Source of the DNA: Amycolatopsis sp. WQ 127309
GTDB lineage: Bacteria; Actinomycetota; Actinomycetes; Mycobacteriales; Pseudonocardiaceae
Direction: 5' to 3'
DNA length: 64,000 bases
NCBI RefSeq assembly: GCF_023023025.1
Contig: NZ_CP095481.1
Coordinates: 4,092,001 to 4,156,000, forward strand
Shown here piece after piece: positions 7,395 through 15,471 of this stretch; positions within the stretch are counted from its first letter, which is position 1; every line of letters starts with the position of its first letter. The notes below the pieces were generated by a model. The model saw nothing but the letters and a program-made list of their open reading frames with translations. It did no database searches and had not been told where the DNA came from. Position numbers and translations under genes: made by a program.

Positions 7395-8597
7395 ATGATC
7401 TCCCGAACCTTGACCGCCGACCTGCCCCGGCACGTCGGCGCCCACGTCCGCGTCGCCGGCTGGGTGCACCGCCGGCGCCGCCTGAAATCCGTCACGTTCC
7501 TCGTGGTCCGGGACCGCTCCGGCACCGCGCAGGTCGTGCTGCGCTCCGACGTCGTGCCGCCGCCGGAGGAGACCGTGGTCGAGGTGCGCGCGACCGTGAC
7601 GGTGAACCCGCGCGCGCCCGGCGGCGTCGAGCTGACGTCGGCGGCACTGGTCCCGCTGTCGGAACCGGCGTCGCCACCGCCGTTCGACCTCTACCGGCCC
7701 GCGGTTTCGGCGTCGCTGCCGACGATCCTCGACCACGCGCCGGTCGCGTTGCGGCACCCGCTGCTGAAGGCGCGGTTCGCGGTGTCCGCGGCCGCCGTCG
7801 CCGGGTTCCGGTCCACTTTGGACGGCCTCGGCTTCACCGAGGCGCACACGCCGAAGATCGTCTCGTCGGCCACCGAGTCGGGCGCGAACGTCTTCGGCGT
7901 CGACTACTTCGGCCGCCGCGCCTACCTCGCGCAGTCGCCGCAGTTCTTCAAGCAGGCGCTGGTCGGGGTGTTCGAGCGCGTCTACGAGGTCGGCCCGGTC
8001 TTCCGCGCCGAGCCGCACGACACCGCGCGCCACCTGGCGCAGTACACCAGCCTCGACGCCGAACTCGGGTTCATCGAGGACCACCACGACGTCATGGCCG
8101 TGCTGCGGGAGGTGCTCGCGGGGATGGCCGCGGTGCCCGCCGAGATCCCGGAGCTGCACTTCGCCGAGGCTCAGGAGATGCTGGGGAAGGACGAGCCCGA
8201 CCTGGCGCCCGCCGACGAGCGGTGGCTGTCGGACTGGGCGGTGCGCGAGCACGGGTCGGAGTTCCTGTTCGTCACGGGCTACCCGATGGCGAAACGGCCG
8301 TTCTACACCCACCCGGACCCGGCGCGGCCCGCCTACTCGAACAGCTTCGACCTGCTGTTCCGCGGGCTGGAGCTGGTGACGGGCGGCCAGCGGCTGCACC
8401 GGCACGCCGACTACGTCGCGGCGCTCGGCGGCGAGGTCGCGGACTACGGCGACTACCTGGCGGTGTTCGCGCACGGCATGCCGCCCCACGGCGGTTTCGC
8501 GCTGGGCCTGGAAAGGTGGACGGCGCGGCTCCTCGGAGTCGCCAACATCCGGGAGGTCACGCTGTTCCCGCGCGACCTGCACCGGCTGACCCCGTGA
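7395..8597 (+). CDS. aspS: Archaeal-type aspartyl-tRNA synthetase
   Basis: A 400-residue class IIb synthetase: N-terminal OB-fold anticodon-binding domain (about 1-95), then the catalytic core with motif 2 (FRAE, 203-206) and motif 3 (GLERW, Arg374), ending in IREVTLFPRDLHRLTP as in archaeal AspRS. It lacks the GAD insertion and the length (near 590) of the bacterial housekeeping enzyme, so it is probably a second AspRS. The residue after GWV is His25; archaeal discriminating enzymes have Trp there and non-discriminating ones His, so it may also charge tRNA-Asn. The ATG is preceded by GAAGGG inside the T-box switching region. The next gene is 10 bp downstream. Confidence 0.88.
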   Translation: MISRTLTADLPRHVGAHVRVAGWVHRRRRLKSVTFLVVRDRSGTAQVVLRSDVVPPPEETVVEVRATVTVNPRAPGGVELTSAALVPLSEPASPPPFDLYRPAVSASLPTILDHAPVALRHPLLKARFAVSAAAVAGFRSTLDGLGFTEAHTPKIVSSATESGANVFGVDYFGRRAYLAQSPQFFKQALVGVFERVYEVGPVFRAEPHDTARHLAQYTSLDAELGFIEDHHDVMAVLREVLAGMAAVPAEIPELHFAEAQEMLGKDEPDLAPADERWLSDWAVREHGSEFLFVTGYPMAKRPFYTHPDPARPAYSNSFDLLFRGLELVTGGQRLHRHADYVAALGGEVADYGDYLAVFAHGMPPHGGFALGLERWTARLLGVANIREVTLFPRDLHRLTP

Positions 8598-8607
8598 GGA
8601 GCACACG

Positions 8608-9453
8608 ATGACGTTGCCCCGGCGGCTCTGGGCCGCGGTGGAGCCGTTGCACGCGGTCGTCTACTTCGCGCCGGAGACGGCGGCCGCGGCGAAGGCCGCC
8701 GGCCTGCGCGGCTACTGGATGGGCTACTTCGCCGGCCGGCTCGCGCCGCTGGGCCCGATCGGTCCCGCGGCGGCGACGTCGGTGTTGTTCGGCTTCGCCC
8801 CGGCGATGGTCGCGCGGGCGCTGCCGGACGCGTGGTCGTTCGCGTCGCCGTCCGACGTCCTCGAGACCCGGCTTTCCGCGGTGGAGACGGCAGTGGAGAA
8901 GGCGCTGTCCCGCGTGCTGCCCGCCGTCGACGAGCTGGCGTCGTTGCTGGAGCGCGCGGCGGACGCGTGCCGCTTCGACGGGCGTCCGCTGGCGGCGGCG
9001 TGGTCGGCGGTGCCGCGGCCGGCCGGCGGGCCCGGCCGGCTGTGGCTGGCGGCGACCATCCTGCGCGAGCACCGCGGCGACGGCCACGTCCTGTCGGCGG
9101 TCCACGCGGGCTTGTCGGGTCTGGACACGACGCTGACCCACATCGGCGACGGCGTCATCGGCCGCGGCGACGTCCAACCGCACCGCGGCTGGTCCGACGA
9201 GGACTGGGACACGGCGGTCGAGCGCCTGCGGGACCGGGGCGTGCTCGACGCCGCGGGCCGCCTGACGCCGTCGGGGGCAGCGCTGCGCCGCGGCATCGAG
9301 GAGGACACGGACCGGCTGGCGTCGGCGCCGGTCGAGGCGCTCGGCGAGGACGGGGTGGCGCGGGTGCTGGAACTGGCGGTCCCGCTGAGCCGCGCGGTGA
9401 TCGACGCGGGCCTGGTGCCGGTCCCGAACCCGATGGGCGTCCCGCGGCCGTGA
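8608..9453 (+). CDS. SCO6745-family protein
   Basis: A 281-residue protein of the actinobacterial SCO6745 family (N-terminus WAAVEPLHAVVYFAPE and the GLRGYWMGYFAGR motif). The last hundred residues (HRGWSDEDWDTAVERLRDRG...LTPSG) look like a winged-helix fold, but no function is established. The ATG at 8608 follows GAGGAG by five bases, and the gene starts 10 bp after the synthetase gene, so both are likely one transcript under the T-box. That context is the best clue: its product is needed when uncharged tRNA-Asp (or Asn) rises. This is inference. Confidence 0.75.
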   Translation: MTLPRRLWAAVEPLHAVVYFAPETAAAAKAAGLRGYWMGYFAGRLAPLGPIGPAAATSVLFGFAPAMVARALPDAWSFASPSDVLETRLSAVETAVEKALSRVLPAVDELASLLERAADACRFDGRPLAAAWSAVPRPAGGPGRLWLAATILREHRGDGHVLSAVHAGLSGLDTTLTHIGDGVIGRGDVQPHRGWSDEDWDTAVERLRDRGVLDAAGRLTPSGAALRRGIEEDTDRLASAPVEALGEDGVARVLELAVPLSRAVIDAGLVPVPNPMGVPRP

Positions 9454-9484
9454 CCACCCGGGGCCGCGCGGCGCCCCTGGCCGG

Positions 9485-9892
9485 CTAGCCGCGGGCGGTG
9501 ATCTGCTGGATCGCCCACTCGTTGCCGTCGGGGTCGGCGAAGAACACGAAGCCGACGTTGTTCAGGTCGGCCCGGCCGTCCCAGGGGCCCGCGCCGACGA
9601 CCTGGATGTCACCGACGTCGACGCCGCGCTCGACGAGTGTCGCGTGGGCTTTCGGCAGGTCGCCGACGACCAGCTGGAGCCCCTTCATCGAGCCCGGCGG
9701 CATGTCCGGCACGGCACCGCGGCCGAACACGACCGAGCAGCCCGAGCCCGGCGGGGTCACCTGGACGATCCGGACGCCTTCGACGGGCGCGGTGTCGTGG
9801 TCGAGGTGGAAGCCGAGCTTGTCCGTGTAGAAGGCCTTCGCCCGGTCCACATCGGACACCGGTACCACGATCACTTCGAGCGTCCAGTCCAT
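9485..9892 (-). CDS. VOC (glyoxalase-fold) family protein
   Basis: A 135-residue protein of the vicinal-oxygen-chelate fold: the first beta-alpha-beta unit VIVVPVSDVDRAKAFYTDKLGF and the closing FFADPDGNEWAIQQ are diagnostic. Members are dioxygenases, glyoxalases or resistance proteins, or only bind ligands; metal ligands cannot be assigned here. The ATG follows GAAGGG at good spacing. It lies 23 bp after the CGNR gene in the same direction and may be co-transcribed with it. Confidence 0.85.
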   Translation of the reverse strand: MDWTLEVIVVPVSDVDRAKAFYTDKLGFHLDHDTAPVEGVRIVQVTPPGSGCSVVFGRGAVPDMPPGSMKGLQLVVGDLPKAHATLVERGVDVGDIQVVGAGPWDGRADLNNVGFVFFADPDGNEWAIQQITARG

Positions 9893-9915
9893 GGTGCATC
9901 CCTTCGTCGGCGGGC

Positions 9916-10452
9916 TCACACAGTACGCCGCTCGACCACCAGCTGCTGGTGCCGCGCCGCGCGGACGCGGTCGCCGCACGTCGTGGAGCACCAGCGGCGG
10001 CGGGCGTGCTCGCGGAGGTAGAACCGGACGCAGCCGTGGGCCTCGCACGGGCGCACCAACCGGCCCAGGTCGCCGCCGGCGACGTCGATCGCGTCACGGG
10101 CCAGGGCCGCGACGGCTTCGTCGACGCTGCCCGGCCGGGTGCTGCGCCACTCGCGTCGCGGGCCGGCGGCCCAGGTGAGCTGCGGCGCGGCGGCGTCGGC
10201 GCGGGCGGCCGCGTTCACCGCGTCGACGGCGGTCGCGGCCGGTGCCCGGTCCTCGGCCAGCGCGGCCAGCAGCTCGCGGACCGCCGCGCGGAGGTCGGTG
10301 AGCGGGGTGACGTCGGCCACCGACGTCACCCGGAGCCCGTGCGCGTGCAGCCAGGGGAGCGGGTCGTCGAGGTCGTCGACGTCCCCGACCCGCTGGGTGT
10401 TGACCAAAGCCAGCGCGAGCGAGAGCTCCTCGCCGGGTGCCGCAGTGACCAC
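9916..10452 (-). CDS. CGNR zinc-finger/ABATE transcription regulator
   Basis: A 178-residue protein with an N-terminal ABATE-like helical region (about 5-110) and a C-terminal CGNR-type zinc finger (CEAHGCVRFYL...WCSTTCGDRVRAARH). The four Cys are present, but the name-giving CGNR is CGDR here. Such proteins are putative stress-induced transcription regulators. The GTG start follows GGGAGG. It is divergent from the alpha/beta hydrolase gene, and the palindrome in the shared gap is a natural target for it. Confidence 0.8.
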   Translation of the reverse strand: MVTAAPGEELSLALALVNTQRVGDVDDLDDPLPWLHAHGLRVTSVADVTPLTDLRAAVRELLAALAEDRAPAATAVDAVNAAARADAAAPQLTWAAGPRREWRSTRPGSVDEAVAALARDAIDVAGGDLGRLVRPCEAHGCVRFYLREHARRRWCSTTCGDRVRAARHQQLVVERRTV

Positions 10453-10491
10453 GTTCGCCTCCCGAGTCCGGACTCCAGTTTCCCCGACCCG

Positions 10492-10542
10492 TTGACAGCG
10501 TACCGCGTCTCATGGATAAATGGAGAAGTAAGCATGAGACGC
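10492..10542 (+). promoter_or_regulatory. Promoter with embedded 10-bp-arm inverted repeat
   Basis: TTGACA (10492-10497), 17-base spacer, GATAAA (10515-10520) drives the alpha/beta hydrolase gene. The arms GCGTCTCATG (10505-10514) and CATGAGACGC (10533-10542) are perfect complements and bracket the -10 box and start region. This is a typical repressor operator layout; the candidate regulator is the divergent CGNR protein. Confidence 0.65.
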
Positions 10543-10553
10543 GAGGAGCAACC

Positions 10554-11405
10554 ATGACCGCCGTGCACCACCGCCACGCCACCGTCGCCGGCCACCGGCT
10601 CTTCTACCGCGAGGCCGGGCCCGCCGAAGCACCCACGATCGTGCTGCTCCACGGCTTCCCGACGAGCTCGCACATGTACCGGCACCTGATCCCGGCGCTG
10701 GCCGACCGCTACCACGTCATCGCGCCGGACTACCTGGGCGCGGGTGCCTCGGACGCGCCGCCGGCCGGCGAGTTCACCTACTCCTTCGACGCGCTCGCCG
10801 AGCTGACGCAGAGCCTGCTCGACCAGCTCGGCCTGACCCGGTTCGCGCTCTACATCCAGGACTTCGGCGCGCCGGTCGGCCTGCGGATCGCCACGGCGAA
10901 CCCGGACCGCGTCACGGCGATCGTCACGCAGAACGGCAACGCCTACGTCGAGGGCCTCGGCGAAGGTCTCCCGCAGAAGCTGGCCGCCGGCACGCTGACG
11001 GACGAGGACTTGCGCGCGATGGTCACCCTGGAGGCGACCAAGGGGCAGTACCTCGACGGCTCACCGGACGCGGAGCTGATCAGCCCGGACGTCTGGATCC
11101 ACGACCAGGCGCTGCTCGACCGGCCGGGCGCGGCGGAGATCCAGCTGGCGCTGCTCGCGGACTACCACCACAACATCGGCCTGTACCCGAAGTTCCACGA
11201 GTACTTCCGCACCAGCCAGGTGCCGGTGCTGGCGGTCTGGGGCGGCAACGACGGAATCTTCATCGCCGACGGCGCCCGCGCGTACGCCCGCGACCTGCCG
11301 GACGCGGAGATCCACCTGCTCGACGCGGGCCACTTCGCCCTGGAGACACACTTGGACGCGATCGCGGGCTACATCCGCGGCTTCCTGGGCCGGGTGCTGA
11401 GCTGA
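10554..11405 (+). CDS. Alpha/beta hydrolase, haloalkane dehalogenase/epoxide hydrolase type
   Basis: A 283-residue alpha/beta hydrolase. It has the oxyanion motif LHGFPTSS (32-39), a nucleophile elbow IQDFGAPVG with Asp103 in place of Ser, and the His in DAGHF near residue 260. An Asp nucleophile is the mark of haloalkane dehalogenases and epoxide hydrolases, so dehalogenation or epoxide opening is more likely than ester cleavage. The start at 10554 follows GAGGAGCAACC; the upstream in-frame ATG lies inside the predicted promoter. Transcription is likely repressed through the palindrome over its promoter. Confidence 0.85.
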   Translation: MTAVHHRHATVAGHRLFYREAGPAEAPTIVLLHGFPTSSHMYRHLIPALADRYHVIAPDYLGAGASDAPPAGEFTYSFDALAELTQSLLDQLGLTRFALYIQDFGAPVGLRIATANPDRVTAIVTQNGNAYVEGLGEGLPQKLAAGTLTDEDLRAMVTLEATKGQYLDGSPDAELISPDVWIHDQALLDRPGAAEIQLALLADYHHNIGLYPKFHEYFRTSQVPVLAVWGGNDGIFIADGARAYARDLPDAEIHLLDAGHFALETHLDAIAGYIRGFLGRVLS

Positions 11406-11461
11406 CGCCCGAGCGCTGACAGCCGGGTGCTGACGTCTGAGCGCTGACGCCCGAGTGCTGA
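11406..11461. repeat. 14-bp imperfect tandem repeat, four copies
   Basis: Directly after the hydrolase stop come four 14-bp units (CGCCCGAGCGCTGA, CAGCCGGGTGCTGA, CGTCTGAGCGCTGA, CGCCCGAGTGCTGA). The last bases of the gene resemble the unit, so the array probably arose by repeated slippage at the 3' end. Confidence 0.7.
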
Positions 11462-11532
11462 CGCCCGTTCTGTCGTACCCCGCGGCTAGGCTGTGTATTC
11501 GGGGGTGCTCATCCCGCCCCCGACACCACTTC

Positions 11533-11547
11533 CCTTGCGCGGCAAGG
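11533..11547. terminator. Small hairpin between convergent genes
   Basis: CCTTGC-GCG-GCAAGG between the hydrolase and the convergent YbjQ operon; weak because the stem is only six base pairs. Confidence 0.4.
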
Positions 11548-11552
11548 ACTTC

Positions 11553-11954
11553 TCAGCCGCCGAGGAGGCGTGAGAGCGCGTCCCGGGCTTTCGCGTCCTT
11601 CTCGGCCAGCGTCGTCAGCTCCTGGGCGAGCGCGGCCAGCCAGTCGTTGACCGCGGTTTCCTTGCGGCTGATCACCACGCCGCGCACCACCTGGCGGATC
11701 TCCGCCGCGACCCCGCCGTGCTTGCCCGCGCTCAAGACCAGGACCCGGTCCGGGGTGGTCACCTGCACCGAAACGACCTGCCCGTCACGGCCCGCGACGC
11801 GGTCGGCGAACGTCTTGCGCCGCGCCACCTCGACCATGCCCGCCGGGAGCGCGTCGCCCAGCGTTTCCGACAGGACCCGGTGGTAGGACTCGACGTCCGC
11901 GCGGTCCGTGCGCAGTGCCGCCACCAGCAGGTGGAACTCCAGCTCGGCGCCCAT
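11553..11954 (-). CDS. Hypothetical protein, last gene of the YbjQ operon
   Basis: A 133-residue soluble protein that I do not recognise. It has an acidic/hydrophobic N-terminus (MGAELEFHLLVAALR), a basic middle (VARRKTFADRVAGRDG) and an amphipathic, charged C-terminal helix. There is no signal peptide or membrane segment. Its ATG overlaps the TGA of the upstream YbjQ-like gene by one base, so it is translationally coupled and should work with the three YbjQ-like proteins. Confidence 0.75.
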   Translation of the reverse strand: MGAELEFHLLVAALRTDRADVESYHRVLSETLGDALPAGMVEVARRKTFADRVAGRDGQVVSVQVTTPDRVLVLSAGKHGGVAAEIRQVVRGVVISRKETAVNDWLAALAQELTTLAEKDAKARDALSRLLGG

Positions 11955-12772
11955 CAGTCGGTGAGGGGCAGCACGAGCTGCGGCTTGGCGATGTGGTGGT
12001 CCTCCCGCAACGGCTTCACCGCGGTGCCGATGGCGAAGAACTCCGTCGTGTGCCCGCCCCAGCGGTGCGGCAGCGACAGCAGCTGCACGCCGACGATCCC
12101 TTCCGCCTCGAGCTGTTCCGCCTCGGTCTGCATCCGCGACATCGCGAGCTCGCGCGCGTCGTAGAGCGCTTCGGTGTACTGCGGGATCTCGACGTTCTGG
12201 CCGATGTTGCCCATCATCTGCCGGAACCGCTGGTGCGCGATGTGGTAGACGCACGTGCCCATCACCATGCCCAGCGGCGCGTACCCGGCCTGCACCAGCG
12301 TCCAGAAGTCCTGCCCGGACAGGTCCGAGGTGAACGGCTTCCCGGTGTTGTTGCGCCACTGCCCGGGTTCGTCGGCCTTCACCGCGGTGCCGACGGCGAT
12401 GAACTCGGCGAGGTCGCTGCCGAACTCCTTGAACTCGATCTCGAGCCGGACCGCGACGATGCCGTCCGCGCCCAGCACGTCCGCCTCCGCCTCCATCCGG
12501 GACATCGCGAGCTCGCGGGCGTGGTACATCGCCTGGGAAAGCCGGTCCAGCTCCTGGTTCTTGCTCCACCGGCCCATCTGGAACCCGACGTGGTAGATGC
12601 TCGACCCGAGCACCAGCCCGAGCGGCCGGAACCCGGCTTCGCGCACGAGCAGGAACTCGTTGACGCTCAGGTCCGACGTGAACAGGCTGGTCTTCTGGCC
12701 CGGTCGCATCTCGGCGAGCCGGCGCATCGCATCCTCGGGGATGTGCTGCCCGGCGGGGTCCGCGGTGGTCAC
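11954..12772 (-). CDS. YbjQ-like (UPF0145) protein, double domain
   Basis: A 272-residue protein made of two YbjQ-like repeats (about 28-133 and 142-250). Each has a TSDLS segment, a LGMVMGTCVYH-like strand, an ARELAMSRM helix with the ADGIVAVRL strand, and an EFIAVGTAV end. YbjQ/UPF0145 proteins form pentameric rings in structural studies and some carry the label heavy-metal-binding, but no biochemical role is established. The GTG start follows GAGGAGG. It is the third gene of the leftward operon. Confidence 0.8.
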   Translation of the reverse strand: MTTADPAGQHIPEDAMRRLAEMRPGQKTSLFTSDLSVNEFLLVREAGFRPLGLVLGSSIYHVGFQMGRWSKNQELDRLSQAMYHARELAMSRMEAEADVLGADGIVAVRLEIEFKEFGSDLAEFIAVGTAVKADEPGQWRNNTGKPFTSDLSGQDFWTLVQAGYAPLGMVMGTCVYHIAHQRFRQMMGNIGQNVEIPQYTEALYDARELAMSRMQTEAEQLEAEGIVGVQLLSLPHRWGGHTTEFFAIGTAVKPLREDHHIAKPQLVLPLTD

Positions 12773-12781
12773 GAAGCCTCC

Positions 12782-13579
12782 TCAGGAACGGTTCAACGGA
12801 AGGATCTTGAGCGCGCTCGTCGGGGCGGCGCGCCCGGTGTGGAAGCGGGCGATCGCGGTGCCGGTGACGGACGCGATGCCGGCCATCGCGACCTCCTGCA
12901 CGGGCCACGTCCGCAGGGTCATGCCGGAGACGATGCCGCCGTCGGCGCCGGCGTCGCGGATCGCGCGGGCGAACTCGGCCCGCGCGGCGGCCCGGACTTC
13001 GGTGACGACCCGCGTGGGCGCGTCCACCTCGGTGTTCCCGGCCCAGGTGGTCGTCTGGTACTGCATGTTGTAGTCGTACTGCGCGCGCCCGGCGATGCCG
13101 ACCGCGAGGCGCACCGGCACCCAGCCCGCCTGCATCAGCTTGCCGACGTCCTGGCCGGGCAGGTCGGTGGTGAACAGCCGCCGCGGCCGCTGCTTCGTCT
13201 CCGCGCGCACGGCGGTGCCGAGGGCGACGAACTCCTCCATCACGCCGTCGAGCGAGGTGACGGTGAACCCGATGCCGAGCACGCCGTCGGCGCCCAGCGC
13301 GGTCGCCTCCTGGGCGAGCCGGTCGAGCGCGGTCGAGTAGCCCTGCCGCAGCATGCCGGAGATCAGCTTGACCTGGTCGTCGGCGAAGACTGCGGTGCCG
13401 GCCCAGCCGACCTGCTGCACGACGCAGCCCATCACCTCGCCGACCGCGGTGAAGCCCGCGACTTCGGCGCCGACCGCACTGGGCACGCTCATCAGCGACG
13501 TCTTGAGCCCGGACGCGGCGTAGCGCTCGACACGGGCCCGCGCGACGGGAGGCAGGCCACGACCGTCCCACTCGGGCAC
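12782..13579 (-). CDS. YbjQ-like (UPF0145) protein, double domain
   Basis: A 265-residue protein with two YbjQ-like units (about 20-125 and 130-255: GLKTSLMSVPSAVGAE, GADGVLGIGFTVTS, EEFVALGTAV, then LFTTDLPGQD). The GTG start at 13579 is chosen because GAAGGAGG lies six bases upstream; the longer frame would bury this site. It follows the third paralogue after about 120 bp and precedes the next one by nine. It is the paralogue closest to the one adjoining the kinase gene. Confidence 0.8.
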   Translation of the reverse strand: MPEWDGRGLPPVARARVERYAASGLKTSLMSVPSAVGAEVAGFTAVGEVMGCVVQQVGWAGTAVFADDQVKLISGMLRQGYSTALDRLAQEATALGADGVLGIGFTVTSLDGVMEEFVALGTAVRAETKQRPRRLFTTDLPGQDVGKLMQAGWVPVRLAVGIAGRAQYDYNMQYQTTTWAGNTEVDAPTRVVTEVRAAARAEFARAIRDAGADGGIVSGMTLRTWPVQEVAMAGIASVTGTAIARFHTGRAAPTSALKILPLNRS

Positions 13580-13701
13580 TTCGGACCTCCTTCGGCCGGC
13601 TTCTCCCGCCATCGTGGCACGGATCCGCACCCCGGGCGGCGGAGCTGGGGTGATCAGTCCGGAAGCTCCCGGTTCAGGGGAAAGATCTTGCGTGCGCCGG
13701 G

Positions 13702-14412
13702 TCAGCCGCGGCGGTCCAGCGGCAGCACGGCCAACGCGTTCCGGGGCGCCGGACCGTCACCGCACCGGGCGATCGCCGTGCCGAACACGCCCGCCACCGC
13801 CGCCGCGCCGGTGCGGCCGAGGGGCCACGCGCTCAGCGTCGTCGCCGACACCAGGCCGCCGTCGGCTCCCGACAGCCGGACCGCCTCCAGGAACTCCGCT
13901 CGGGCCGTCGCCCGCACGCGCGTCACCAGATCCGTCGGCGCCGCGATCTCCCGGGCCGGGCGGTCCGGCATCGCGAGGTCGTAGACCGTGCCGCCGTCGA
14001 GGCCGATCGCCAGGGCCACCGGGACCCAGCCCGCCGGCAGGAGTTTCGCGACGTCCGGGCCCGACAGGCTCGTCGTGAAGACCCGGCCCGGCCGCTTGCC
14101 GCCGGTGGCGCGGACGGCCGTGCCCAGCACGACGAACTCCCGCGTCCGGCCGGCGCGGGTCACCGTGCACCGGATCGCGAGGACGCCGTCCGCGCCGAGG
14201 GCCCGGGCTTCCGCGCGCAGCCGGTCCAGCGCCGTGGCGTACCCGCGGCGCAGGCACGCCGCCGGATCGTCGACGCCGGCGTGCTCGACGACGCAGCCCA
14301 TCACCTCGCCGATCGGCCGCAGCCCCACCGCTTCGGCGCCGACCGCGCCCGGCACCGTCAGCAGCGACGTCCGCAGCCCGGACGCGGTGTAGCGGGCGGC
14401 GCGGTCCGGCAC
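13702..14412 (-). CDS. YbjQ-like (UPF0145) protein, double domain
   Basis: A 236-residue paralogue of its downstream neighbour (GLRTSLLTVPGAVGAE, GADGVLAIRCTVT, EFVVLGTAV, VFTTSLSGPD). Its GTG start lies two bases after the stop of the PfkB kinase gene and has only a weak GGGGG upstream, so it is probably translated by coupling to the kinase. This ties the YbjQ-like set to the sugar-kinase operon. Function unknown. Confidence 0.78.
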   Translation of the reverse strand: MPDRAARYTASGLRTSLLTVPGAVGAEAVGLRPIGEVMGCVVEHAGVDDPAACLRRGYATALDRLRAEARALGADGVLAIRCTVTRAGRTREFVVLGTAVRATGGKRPGRVFTTSLSGPDVAKLLPAGWVPVALAIGLDGGTVYDLAMPDRPAREIAAPTDLVTRVRATARAEFLEAVRLSGADGGLVSATTLSAWPLGRTGAAAVAGVFGTAIARCGDGPAPRNALAVLPLDRRG

Positions 14413-14414
14413 GG

Positions 14415-15440
14415 CTACCCCCAGCCGTCCTCGGTGCCGAAGCCGAGCGTCACCGGCCCGCGCCGGGAGGTGCCGGTTTCGGTGTCGGCGGGCAGGACCT
14501 CGTCGAGGAACGCGTAGTCGCGGCGCCGGGTGCGCGCGTGCCACTGGGCGATCTCGTGCCAGCCGGGCGCCGCGAGCGCGCCGCCGAAGTGCTGCACCGA
14601 CAGGCTCGCGGTCAGGCACGCGAACCGCAGCCGGTCCGCCAGCGACCAGCCGGTCAGCGTCGCGGCGACGAACCCCGCGCCGAAGACGTCGCCCGCGCCT
14701 GTGGCGTCGAGGACGTCGACCGGCAGCGCGGGCACGTCGGCCGTCTCGCCGGTGGTGCTGTCGACGGCCAGCACACCCGCGCCGCCGCGGGTGATCACGG
14801 CGATCGGCACGAGGTCGGCGAGCATCGACAGCGCCGCTTCGGGCGTGTCCGTGCGGGTGTAGCGCATGGCCTCGATGTCGTTGGGCAGGAACGCGTGGCA
14901 GCACGCCAGCTGGTCCAGCAGCGCCCGCGACCACGCCTCGGACGGGTCCCAGCCGACGTCGGCGAACACGAGGCTGCCGGACTGGTGCGCCGTGTGGACC
15001 CAGTCGGCGGTGTCGAGCCCGATGTGGGCGACGGTCGCGCGGCTCGGCGGCGGCGAACCGGCCAGCTCCGCGACGGGCACGGGCGGCGGGTGGCCGTGGG
15101 TGACCATCGCACGGTCGCCGGCGTAGGCGAGCGAGACGGTGACGGGGGAGTGCCACTGCGGGAACCGCCGCGAGCGCGAGAGGTCGATGTTCTCCTGCCG
15201 CGAAAGGACGTCCCAGCAGTAGCGGCCGTAGACGTCGGTGCCGAACGCGGCCGCCAGCGACGTCCGCAGCCCGAGGCGGCTCAGCGCGACGGCGAAGTTC
15301 GCGATCCCGCCGGGCCCCGAGCCCATGCCGCCCGTCCACACCTCTTCGCCCGGTGCGGGCGGCTTTTCCAGACCGGTGAAGACCAGGTCGAAGAACAGCA
15401 GGCCGGACAGGAAGACGTCGACGTCGGGTTCAGCCGTCAC
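14415..15440 (-). CDS. PfkB-family carbohydrate kinase
   Basis: A 341-residue ribokinase-fold kinase that should phosphorylate a sugar or nucleoside with ATP. The N-terminal di-glycine segment GGMGSGPGGIANFAVALSRLG-like stretch is at about 37-57 and the C-terminal signature DATGAGD is at 245-251 (catalytic base Asp251). The GTG start follows GGAGGCGCCC. It is divergent from the DeoR/GH4 operon across a gap that contains a perfect palindrome, so DeoR probably controls both directions. The substrate is likely a sugar released by the GH4 enzyme; inference. Confidence 0.88.
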   Translation of the reverse strand: MTAEPDVDVFLSGLLFFDLVFTGLEKPPAPGEEVWTGGMGSGPGGIANFAVALSRLGLRTSLAAAFGTDVYGRYCWDVLSRQENIDLSRSRRFPQWHSPVTVSLAYAGDRAMVTHGHPPPVPVAELAGSPPPSRATVAHIGLDTADWVHTAHQSGSLVFADVGWDPSEAWSRALLDQLACCHAFLPNDIEAMRYTRTDTPEAALSMLADLVPIAVITRGGAGVLAVDSTTGETADVPALPVDVLDATGAGDVFGAGFVAATLTGWSLADRLRFACLTASLSVQHFGGALAAPGWHEIAQWHARTRRRDYAFLDEVLPADTETGTSRRGPVTLGFGTEDGWG

Positions 15441-15455
15441 GGGCGCCTCCAGAGC

Positions 15456-15471
15456 TGCGCAAGCTTGCGCA
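15456..15471. promoter_or_regulatory. DeoR-type palindromic operator
   Basis: Perfect 16-bp palindrome TGCGCAAGCTTGCGCA, 15 bp upstream of the kinase start. More half-sites (CGCAAGA, TGCGCAAAC) follow up to 15515 toward the DeoR gene. The placement suits a DeoR repressor that controls both divergent transcripts. Confidence 0.65.
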
